NCBI GenBank assembly: GCA_030149625.1
Contig: JASLHP010000239.1
Location: forward strand, 1 to 8,064
From: Solirubrobacteraceae bacterium
GTDB taxonomy: Bacteria; Actinomycetota; Thermoleophilia; Solirubrobacterales; Solirubrobacteraceae
Direction: 5' to 3'
Length of the DNA stretch: 8,064 bases
Below are positions 1 to 5,519 of the stretch, piece after piece. Each line of letters opens with the position of its first letter. Position 1 is the stretch's first letter. Both the position numbers and the translations under genes were made by a program. A model generated the notes under the pieces. It saw nothing but the letters and a program-made list of their open reading frames with translations. It was not told the DNA's origin and searched no databases.

Positions 1-210
1 CGCCTCCTGAGCCAGCGCGTATACGCCGCGATGCACGTTCGCGTTATGACTGCGCAGGTGCTCCGCCTGCGCGTCGATCACGACCCGCGGCTTCTGTGAC
101 GTCGCGCCCGAGTCCAGATAAATGAGCGGCCGCGCGCCGAAGCTCCGCGAGAGGATCGGGAAGTCCGCGCGCACGTCGAGGCCGCCGGCGAGCGCAGCCG
201 CGCCGCTCAC
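1..210 (-). CDS. sufS: SufS-type cysteine desulfurase, N-terminal fragment
   Basis: This is the first 70 codons of a PLP-dependent group II cysteine desulfurase, which removes sulfur from cysteine as an enzyme persulfide to feed the SUF Fe-S scaffold. The rest, including the PLP lysine and catalytic cysteine, lies beyond the left edge. Visible family signatures are 'VRADFPILSR' (residues 13-22), 'YLDSGATSQKP' (31-41, family norm YLDNAATTQKP) and 'NANVHRGVYAL' (57-67). I chose the GTG at 210 because it puts about a dozen residues before RADFPIL, as is usual in the family, and a GGAG lies about 10 nt upstream. A second GTG at 174 would start directly at VRADFPIL. The gene follows sufD in the same reading frame after a gap of about 75 nt that contains a hairpin. 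Family assignment is firm; the exact start is not. Confidence 0.9.
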   Translation of the reverse strand, partial: MSGAAALAGGLDVRADFPILSRSFGARPLIYLDSGATSQKPRVVIDAQAEHLRSHNANVHRGVYALAQEA

Positions 211-250
211 CGCGACGACGCTCCCGCGCGGACGCGCCGCGACCCAGCAA

Positions 251-267
251 GACTCCCGCAGGGAGTC
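251..267 (-). promoter_or_regulatory. Perfect hairpin between sufD and sufS
   Basis: GACTCCC, a 3-nt loop and GGGAGTC form a perfect 7-bp inverted repeat. On the minus-strand RNA, two flanking G-U pairs could lengthen the stem to 9 bp. It lies about 20 nt after the sufD stop and about 40 nt before the proposed sufS start. The 3' side reads TTGCTGGG with no U tract, so it does not look like a classical intrinsic terminator. An mRNA-processing or stability element that sets the sufD:sufS ratio, or a partial attenuator, fits better. The structure is visible in the sequence; the role is inferred. Confidence 0.5.
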
Positions 268-285
268 CCCGTCAAGACGTCGTTC

Positions 286-1716
286 TCAGCGACTCGTGGC
301 ATACGCCTCGATGTCCGCGCGCGCCGCCGCCAGCTTGCCCTCGATCCGCGTGCGCACTAGCTCCTCCAGCTGCTCGTCCTGCAGCTCGGAGATCAACGGC
401 TCGAAGAAGCCCTCGACGATCACGCGCACCGCCGCCGCGCGGTCCAGGCCGCGCGTCTGCATGTAGAAGATCGCCGTCTCGTCCAGCTCGCCGACGGTGC
501 CGCCGTGCGACGCCGACACGTCGTCCGCCGACACCAGCACCGACGGGATCGCGTCCAGGCGCGCCTTCGGCGACAGCATCATCGTGTGGATCTGCAGGTA
601 CGTGTGCGTCTGCTGCGCGCCCGGCTCGATCTGGATCAGGCCCTCGAAGCTCGCGCGGCTCTCGCCCGTCGCCGTCCCGCGCCAGTGCACGTCGCCGCCG
701 GATGGGCCCGTCTCGTGCAGGTCCACCGCGAACACGTCCAGGTGCTCGTGCTCCTCCGCGAAGAACACGCCGCGAAACGCCATGTCGCCGCCCTTCTCCA
801 TGATCGCCAGCTCCAGATGCTGACGCACCAGATGGCCGCCCAACAGCGCCGGCAACCAGTGGCAGTACGCGTCGCGGCCGACGCCCACCAAGCGCGTCGA
901 GACGTCGAACACCTCGCCCGGGCGGGCGAGGCTCCAGTCCTGGTACTGCGCCAGACGGCAGCGCGCGCCATCCTGCAGGTACAGCTCGAACGCGCCTGCG
1001 TGCAGCGCCTGGCCGCCGTCCGCGAAGCTCTCCGCTAGGTCGTACTCGTGTACGCGGAACTCGCTCGTCTCACCGCCCACGATCAGCGTGCGCCCGTATT
1101 GCGCCACGCCCGGACGGTCGATCGCGTAGACGATCTCGAACGGCTCCTCCACGGTCACGCCGCGCGGCACGTACAGGAACGCGCCGCCCGTCCACAGCGC
1201 CGCGTTTGCCGCCTCCAGCTTGTGGCGGTCGAGCGGCAGGCGCTTGGAGTACCACCGCGACACGAGCTCCGGGTGCTGCGCGAACGCCTGCTCCAACGAG
1301 CAAAGGATCACGCCGCGCTGCGCCAGCGTCTCGTCCAGCTCGACGTGCACGACCGCGCCGGCGCTCTGCACGATCCGTCCCGCGCGCGGCCCCCGCGCCA
1401 GCGTGCGCGTCACCACGTCCGGGATCGTGTGCTCCTCGACGCTCGTCTCGAGCGCGTCGAGGTCGAGGCTCTGCAGGCTCGTCGACCAGAAGCCCGAGCG
1501 CCGCCACACCGGCAGCTCGAGACGCTCGTAGGCCGCGAGCGCCGCTTCGCGCAGCTGCGCCAGCGTACGCCCGTCGCCCGCGCCCGCACCGTGCAGCGCG
1601 TGATACAGGGTCGCCTCGCGGTGGCGGCCCGGCTTGACCGCGATCGGAGCTACGTCGTTGGCCGCGGCGTCGTTGGCGCTCGCGCCGTTGCTCGTCGCCT
1701 CGCTCGCCTCAGACAT
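286..1716 (-). CDS. sufD: Fe-S cluster assembly scaffold protein SufD
   Basis: This 476-residue protein belongs to the SufB/SufD beta-helix family, which forms the SufBCD scaffold that assembles Fe-S clusters in the cytoplasm. The core reads like SufD: 'GGAFLYVPRGV' (177-187), 'YGRTLIVGG' (207-215), 'GVFF..EHEHLD' (316-327), 'GLIQIEPGAQQT' (359-370) and 'ASHGGTVG' (402-409), then 'FYMQTRGL' and 'VEGFFEP' (434-440). H404 matches the conserved SufD histidine (His360 in E. coli). The cluster-building cysteine of SufB (Cys405 in E. coli) aligns with a non-cysteine position. It is longer than many SufDs because of a low-complexity Ser/Ala/Asn N terminus (about 1-25). I chose the ATG at 1716, which overlaps the sufC stop as ATGTCTGA (8 nt), implying translational coupling. 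A longer in-frame reading would run back through sufC with non-family sequence. No sufB lies between the regulator and sufS. Confidence 0.92.
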   Translation of the reverse strand: MSEASEATSNGASANDAAANDVAPIAVKPGRHREATLYHALHGAGAGDGRTLAQLREAALAAYERLELPVWRRSGFWSTSLQSLDLDALETSVEEHTIPDVVTRTLARGPRAGRIVQSAGAVVHVELDETLAQRGVILCSLEQAFAQHPELVSRWYSKRLPLDRHKLEAANAALWTGGAFLYVPRGVTVEEPFEIVYAIDRPGVAQYGRTLIVGGETSEFRVHEYDLAESFADGGQALHAGAFELYLQDGARCRLAQYQDWSLARPGEVFDVSTRLVGVGRDAYCHWLPALLGGHLVRQHLELAIMEKGGDMAFRGVFFAEEHEHLDVFAVDLHETGPSGGDVHWRGTATGESRASFEGLIQIEPGAQQTHTYLQIHTMMLSPKARLDAIPSVLVSADDVSASHGGTVGELDETAIFYMQTRGLDRAAAVRVIVEGFFEPLISELQDEQLEELVRTRIEGKLAAARADIEAYATSR

Positions 1717-2503
1717 GGGTGGAAGGGCTCGCGTTGGCCGCCGCCGCGCCGACCTCCTGGCGGATCTGGTCATAGCCCTCGCGCTCCAGGCGTTCGACCA
1801 GCTCGACGCCACCCTCCAGCACCATCCGCCCGTCCATCAGGATGTGCACGAACTGTGGCTTGACGTAGTGCAGGATGCGCTGGTAGTGCGTGATGATCAG
1901 CGCGCCCAGGCCCTGCTCGTCGTGCAGCTTCTGCACGCCCTCGGCGACCGTACGCAGCGCGTCGATGTCGAGCCCGGAGTCGGTCTCGTCGAGGATCGCC
2001 ACGTCCGGCGCCAGCATCGCCATCTGCAGGATCTCCGCGCGCTTCTTCTCGCCGCCCGAGAAGCCGTCGTTGAGATGGCGCGAAGTGAACGCGCGGTCGA
2101 CGTCGAGCAGCTCGATCGCGTGCTGCAGCTGCGTGCGGAACTCCTTCACATTGATTGGATCTCCGCCCGCCCCGTCGCGCTTGGCGTTGATCGCCATACG
2201 CAGGAAGTTCGCGACCGACACCCCCGGAATCGACACCGGGTACTGGAACGCCAGGAACAGGCCCGCCTTCGCGCGCTCGTGCGGCTCGGACTCCGTGATG
2301 TCCTCGCCCTTGAACGTGATCGAGCCCCCCGTGATCTCGTAGGAGGGGTGGCCCAGCAGCGTGTTCGCGAGCGTCGACTTGCCCGACCCGTTAGGGCCCA
2401 TCAGCGCGTGTATCTCTCCCCGGTTGATCTCCAGGTCGACGCCGCGCAGGATCTCGCGGTCCTCGGTGCGTACGTGCAGGTCTTTGATCTCTAGGTCCGC
2501 CAT
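1709..2503 (-). CDS. sufC: SUF system ATPase SufC
   Basis: A 264-residue ABC-type ATPase without membrane domains. SufC binds SufB/SufD and its ATP cycle reshapes the scaffold during Fe-S assembly. All ATPase motifs are present: Walker A 'GPNGSGKST' (36-44), Q-loop Q87 in 'LAFQYPVSIPGV', signature 'SGGEKKRAE' (149-157), Walker B plus D-loop 'AILDETDSGLD' (169-179, with E173 as the likely catalytic base) and switch H206 in 'ITHYQ'. 'GEKKR' and 'DETDSGLDIDAL' are specific to SufC within ABC proteins. The C terminus has a short Ala/Ser tail (about 252-264) beyond the usual end. The ATG at 2503 begins 9 nt after the regulator's stop codon, with a GGGAG a little far upstream, so the two genes are cotranscribed. 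The 3' end overlaps sufD by 8 nt. Confidence 0.97.
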   Translation of the reverse strand: MADLEIKDLHVRTEDREILRGVDLEINRGEIHALMGPNGSGKSTLANTLLGHPSYEITGGSITFKGEDITESEPHERAKAGLFLAFQYPVSIPGVSVANFLRMAINAKRDGAGGDPINVKEFRTQLQHAIELLDVDRAFTSRHLNDGFSGGEKKRAEILQMAMLAPDVAILDETDSGLDIDALRTVAEGVQKLHDEQGLGALIITHYQRILHYVKPQFVHILMDGRMVLEGGVELVERLEREGYDQIRQEVGAAAANASPSTHV

Positions 2504-2512
2504 GGTCTGTCG

Positions 2513-3058
2513 TCAGGCTCCCGTCGTCAGGGTTGATGATTGGTGTGTCGTCGCGAGCGCCGCCGCGCTCACGCTCGTCAGCGCCGGCCCGGCCGGGATC
2601 GCGCTGTCGGCTGACGGCGCGGGGCTCGTCAGCAGGTCGGCGAGCGTAGTCTCACGCAGCGTTTTCACGATCGAGAAGCGCACGCGCGTCCACAGCAGCT
2701 TCGTCGGGCACACGTGGGACCCGGATCCCGCCCGCCCGGACTCGCGCGAGCATACGATCGAGCCGTCCGCCGCCTGCGAGATGCACTCGATCGGCGCGAT
2801 CGAGCCCTCCAGCGCCTCCACCACCTCGGCCATCGTGATCCGCTGCGGGGAGCGCGCCAGCAGGTAGCCGCCGCGCGAGCCGCGCCGCGAGTCCACCAGC
2901 CCCGCCTTGCGCAGGCGCGCCACGAGATGCTCGAGATACGCCAGCGGCAGGCCGTCGTTGGCCGCGATCTCCGCAAGCGGTATCGGCTCGCCGCCGGCGC
3001 GCCGTGCCAGCTCGACCATCACGCGTACGCCGTACTCGGCCTTGGTTGAGAACATCAT
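2513..3058 (-). CDS. Rrf2/IscR-family regulator of the suf operon
   Basis: A 181-residue Rrf2-family transcription factor. The winged helix-turn-helix covers about residues 1-80: 'FSTKAEYGVRVMVELA', the recognition region 'LAEIAANDGLPLAYLEHLVARL' in part, and the wing 'RRGSRGGYLLAR' (58-69). Three cysteines, C92, C103 and C117, occupy the Fe-S ligand region, so it probably senses cluster status. Their spacing (CX10CX13C) is wider than the CX5CX5C of E. coli IscR. 'CPTKLLWTRVR' follows the last cysteine as in IscR-like proteins. Residues from about 145 to 181 are a low-complexity Ala/Ser/Thr/Pro tail. Translation can start at either of two adjacent ATGs (3058 or 3055), with an AGGA about 9 nt upstream. 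It is the first gene of the suf operon and likely controls it through the dyad in its leader. Family is clear; cluster binding is inferred. Confidence 0.92.
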   Translation of the reverse strand: MMFSTKAEYGVRVMVELARRAGGEPIPLAEIAANDGLPLAYLEHLVARLRKAGLVDSRRGSRGGYLLARSPQRITMAEVVEALEGSIAPIECISQAADGSIVCSRESGRAGSGSHVCPTKLLWTRVRFSIVKTLRETTLADLLTSPAPSADSAIPAGPALTSVSAAALATTHQSSTLTTGA

Positions 3059-3064
3059 CGCAGG

Positions 3065-3089
3065 ATTTCCTACCTCGCAGCTAGGGTAT
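3065..3089 (-). promoter_or_regulatory. Candidate Rrf2 operator upstream of the suf operon
   Basis: On the minus strand this 25-bp stretch reads ATNNCCTA, 9 nt, TAGGNNAT, with six of eight positions symmetric in each arm. The outer elements resemble the IscR type 2 site as I know it (A..CC, then GG..T with 25-bp overall geometry), although the inner A and TA positions do not match. The right arm contains the AGGA ribosome binding site of the Rrf2 gene. The left arm contains TACCCT, a possible -10 hexamer (3083-3088), with no convincing -35. Binding here would block transcription and possibly translation of the operon. The dyad is visible; its use as an operator is inferred. Confidence 0.5.
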
Positions 3090-3106
3090 CAGGGGCCACC
3101 CGCGCT

Positions 3107-3796
3107 CTAGGCGTGAGCGCGGTCTCGATCCAGTCTGCCGATGTCGTGGCTCAGGCCTTCCGGCGTCAGCTCTTCAGGCTCGAACAGCACGCGCTTCTCA
3201 CCCGCCGGGTCGATCAGCAGCACCTGTGCGTACTCGTCGAACTCGCCGCGGCCGACGCTCGCCGGCTTCACGCCATACGCACGCCACACCGCTCGCAGCC
3301 GTGACGAGGAGCCGCTCAGGTACTGCACACGGCCGCTCAGCGACACTTCCGCGAGGAAGCTCGCGACACGCGCCCGCGAGTCTGCCGCGGCGTCGGCGCT
3401 GACGATCAACACGACCGGCGGCCGCACGCGTTCTTCTTCGAGTTCGTCGAGCGCGCCTCGGATCTGCTGTGCGATCAGGACACACGTGGACCCGCACGTC
3501 GAATACAGGAACGTCAGCAACACCACCCGGCCTCGGTACTCGCCGAGCGTGACGTCGCGCCCGAGCTGGTTGCTCAGCTTGAAGTCGGGCGCCGCGATGC
3601 CGCTCGGGAACGGCGCGCCGTCGAATCCGGATTCCGGGCCCGCCGAGCTGCCGGCGGCTCCCGTCCGCGATGAGCCCGACCCCGGAGAGCCGACGATCAC
3701 CGCGACCAGCGCCCCCGCGAGCACGATCGCCGTAAGCGCAAGCAGCGCGGCGCTGCGTAGACGCCCGGGCATGTTGGGAGAGTAGGGGAGAGGCAT
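3107..3796 (-). CDS. Membrane-anchored Sco1/SenC-like thioredoxin-fold protein
   Basis: A 229-residue protein with one N-terminal hydrophobic segment (about 14-36, 'LLALTAIVLAGALVAVIVG'), a Gly/Ser linker (37-60) and a Sco/thioredoxin-like domain (about 65-225) that should face outside the membrane. The domain has 'APDFKLSNQLG' (69-79), 'GRVVLLTFLYSTCGSTC' (89-105, CX3C with C101 and C105) and 'VLLIDPAGEKRVLF' (192-205). Sco proteins deliver copper to, or reduce, the CuA site of cytochrome oxidase. The family's distal copper-ligand histidine (before 'LIDP', as in VDHS) is replaced here by 'FDEYAQ', so disulfide exchange may be its job. The start is uncertain: ATG 3796 and ATG 3772 (residue 9) both lack a clear Shine-Dalgarno. 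It is 48 nt upstream of the Rrf2 gene and divergent from the secreted-protein gene at 3902. Confidence 0.85.
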   Translation of the reverse strand: MPLPYSPNMPGRLRSAALLALTAIVLAGALVAVIVGSPGSGSSRTGAAGSSAGPESGFDGAPFPSGIAAPDFKLSNQLGRDVTLGEYRGRVVLLTFLYSTCGSTCVLIAQQIRGALDELEEERVRPPVVLIVSADAAADSRARVASFLAEVSLSGRVQYLSGSSSRLRAVWRAYGVKPASVGRGEFDEYAQVLLIDPAGEKRVLFEPEELTPEGLSHDIGRLDRDRAHA

Positions 3797-3888
3797 CCGC
3801 GGCGGCGCCGGCGCGCCATCGGCTGGATGCGGTGGGTGACGATTCCATAGAGCGCTTTCGTGTGGGCGGAAGACGCCGGTCATGCGCG

Positions 3889-3894
3889 TACCAT
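3889..3894 (+). promoter_or_regulatory. Possible -10 element for a leaderless transcript
   Basis: TACCAT fits the TANNNT pattern of actinobacterial -10 hexamers and ends 7 nt before the ATG at 3902, which would place the transcription start on or next to that ATG. No Shine-Dalgarno precedes the ATG, consistent with a leaderless mRNA. I see no good -35 hexamer at 16-19 nt upstream. The remainder of the 3797-3901 gap shows no other clear signal on either strand. Confidence 0.3.
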
Positions 3895-3901
3895 CGCGAC
3901 G

Positions 3902-5422
3902 ATGCCGGCACGCGTGGGAACACCCTGGACGTTGAGAGCGCGCAGGCTCGTGGGCGCCTTGGCGATCGTGCTGCTCGCGGCAATCTTGACGGCGAGCAGC
4001 GCCGCGGGCGAAGCCCCGCCGGTGGCGACGAGCGGCGCTCCGCCGCAGCCGGCCAACGACGCGCTCGCCGACGCTCAGAGCATCCACGGCTTCCCCGCCT
4101 CGATCAACGGCACGACTGCCGGCGCGACCGTCGAAGCCGACGAACGCGAATCCGCTTGCCGCGTGCCGACCGCCAATTCCGTGTGGTACAGCGTGCGTCT
4201 GCCCACCTCCCAGCGCGTCGCATTCGATCTCGCCGCGTCGGGCGCGCTCGACGCGACGATCGACGTCTACCATGCCGTGCGCTCGCAGCTGATCTCCGTC
4301 GGCTGCCAGCAGACCGAATCCAAAGGCAAGGCGTCGTTCTCGTTCAAGGCCGCCAAGAACGGGCTCTACGACATCAGGATCGCGGCGCTGCAGGGCTCCT
4401 CGCTCGACAAGTTCACGCTCGAAGCGTTCCTGCCCACCCCGGCCGTGCGGCCGCCTGGAGCGCCACTGCCGGCGGCCGGTATCAGCGGCCGGGTAGACCG
4501 CATCCAGAACATCAACGCCGCGTACTCGGTCACGCTGCACGCGGGCGTCAGCTACATGATCAGCCTTGCCAACGAGACCGGAGGCGGCTGCGTCAGCGGT
4601 GCGCTGTTCGCGCCCGGCACGAGCTCCTTCGGCAACGAAGAAGAAGAAGGTCCAGGGTCGTCCTTGCTGCAGATCCGCTGTGGCGGCTACAAGCTGTTCA
4701 CGCCCGCAGCGGGCGAAGGCGGGCGCTACAGCTTCGAGCTCACCCCGCGCCTCTCGCGCCGCGGCGTCCAGCGCTTCCACCTCCAGATTGCCCCCGCGGG
4801 TCCAGCCGAAACGGCGCCTGGGATCGCGCTCGGCAATTACGCCGTCGCGCGCGGTCACCTCAGCGGTCGCAGCGTGCGCGTGCTGCGCCTGTACCGCATG
4901 GAAGTCACGAGTCACTCCAACCTGACGCTCGAGCTCACGGCTGCGAGCTCCGCCGAATTCAAGCTCCAGTTGCGCGATCGCAACGGCAACGTGATCGAAT
5001 GCGACTGCGAAGGCAGCGGCTCACAGTCGCTCACGCATCAGCTGAGCCCCGGAACCTACTATGCCGTCGTCGCGGTGCGGGGCGCCAGCTCCGGCAACTT
5101 CACGCTCGTGCGCGAGTCGCGCACGATCACGGCTACGAGCATCTCATTCTCGAGCGCGAAAGCCGTGCCAGGTCAGGCGCTCGACATCGACGTCAAGGTC
5201 ACGCCCGCTGAATCCGGCCCCGTGAGCGTCGTGATCGAACGCTTCGACCCGGTGTTCGGCTGGCAGTTCTACCGCAAGGTCTCCGCGCTCGTCAGCGGTG
5301 GTCTCGCGAGCATCCCCTTCGCGCCGGCCGCCGTCGGCTCGTGGCGGGCAAAGGCAAACTATGAGGGCTCGCGCACCGCCAGCCCCAGCGCCGTCGGCTT
5401 CACCTACCTGCTCGTCGCCTGA
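3902..5422 (+). CDS. Secreted multi-domain beta-sandwich protein
   Basis: A 506-residue protein of unknown role. Residues 1-37 form a signal peptide: basic 'RARR', a hydrophobic core 'LVGALAIVLLAAIL' (16-29), then a small-residue cleavage region near 34-38. Domain 1 (about 51-178) resembles PPC-like beta-sandwiches of secreted bacterial proteins: 'ANDALADAQSI', 'SVWYSVRLPTSQRVAFDL' and 'ATIDVYH'. Domains 2 (about 192-283) and 3 (about 305-405) look like further, more diverged beta modules. The C terminus (about 407-506) resembles bacterial Ig-like domains, with 'GPVSVVIERFD..FGWQF' and 'WRAKANYEGS'. There are six cysteines: C86/C135, C230/C260 and C367/C369, one pair per module, consistent with extracytoplasmic disulfides. 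I see no catalytic motif, LPXTG or membrane anchor. I chose ATG 3902 because the signal peptide follows it directly; a GTG at 3860 would add 14 residues. An adhesive or binding role is a guess. Confidence 0.85.
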   Translation: MPARVGTPWTLRARRLVGALAIVLLAAILTASSAAGEAPPVATSGAPPQPANDALADAQSIHGFPASINGTTAGATVEADERESACRVPTANSVWYSVRLPTSQRVAFDLAASGALDATIDVYHAVRSQLISVGCQQTESKGKASFSFKAAKNGLYDIRIAALQGSSLDKFTLEAFLPTPAVRPPGAPLPAAGISGRVDRIQNINAAYSVTLHAGVSYMISLANETGGGCVSGALFAPGTSSFGNEEEEGPGSSLLQIRCGGYKLFTPAAGEGGRYSFELTPRLSRRGVQRFHLQIAPAGPAETAPGIALGNYAVARGHLSGRSVRVLRLYRMEVTSHSNLTLELTAASSAEFKLQLRDRNGNVIECDCEGSGSQSLTHQLSPGTYYAVVAVRGASSGNFTLVRESRTITATSISFSSAKAVPGQALDIDVKVTPAESGPVSVVIERFDPVFGWQFYRKVSALVSGGLASIPFAPAAVGSWRAKANYEGSRTASPSAVGFTYLLVA

Positions 5423-5440
5423 GCGCCCGCGAGGCGGCTC
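5421..5440 (+). terminator. Weak GC hairpin at the end of the secreted-protein gene
   Basis: GAGCGCC and GGCGGCTC can pair around CGCGA, giving about 7 bp with one bulged G, beginning inside the TGA stop codon. No T tract follows. It could slow or end transcription of the upstream gene, but it is weak evidence in DNA this rich in G and C. Confidence 0.22.
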
Positions 5441-5445
5441 GTGAA

Positions 5446-5477
5446 TTGCCGGCAACGGCGCCACGTGGCGCTACACT
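5446..5477 (+). promoter_or_regulatory. Paired palindromes and possible -10 before the rhodanese-E1 gene
   Basis: Two perfect palindromes lie 2 nt apart: TTGCCGGCAA (5446-5455) and GCGCCACGTGGCGC (5458-5471). A TACACT hexamer (5472-5477), matching the TANNNT type of -10, follows immediately, about 43 nt before the ATG at 5520. TTGCCG could be a -35, but the 20-nt spacer is long. The layout suggests a promoter with an operator in its spacer. The 14-bp palindrome could instead act in RNA as a 5-bp stem with an ACGT loop. The palindromes are visible; promoter function is inferred. Confidence 0.4.
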
Positions 5478-5519
5478 TTGTGAAGTCCCTGAATCCCGAC
5501 CATGGTTTAGGAGTTTTGA

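Noticed and set aside
1048..1863. 271-codon plus-strand open frame over sufD
   Set aside because: Antisense shadow rich in Arg and His; the SufD frame is clearly the conserved one.
1634..2494. 286-codon plus-strand open frame over sufC
   Set aside because: Antisense shadow; sufC on the other strand has all ABC ATPase motifs.
3860..3901. Upstream GTG start for the secreted protein at 3860
   Set aside because: It would add 14 residues before a complete signal peptide, with no Shine-Dalgarno; ATG 3902 with the nearby TACCAT fits better.
3797..4915. Long minus-strand open frame extending the Sco-like protein upstream by more than 370 residues
   Set aside because: It lies antisense to the secreted-protein gene, is Arg/Ala/Gly-rich without family features, and the Sco protein's membrane segment and domain begin only near 3796.
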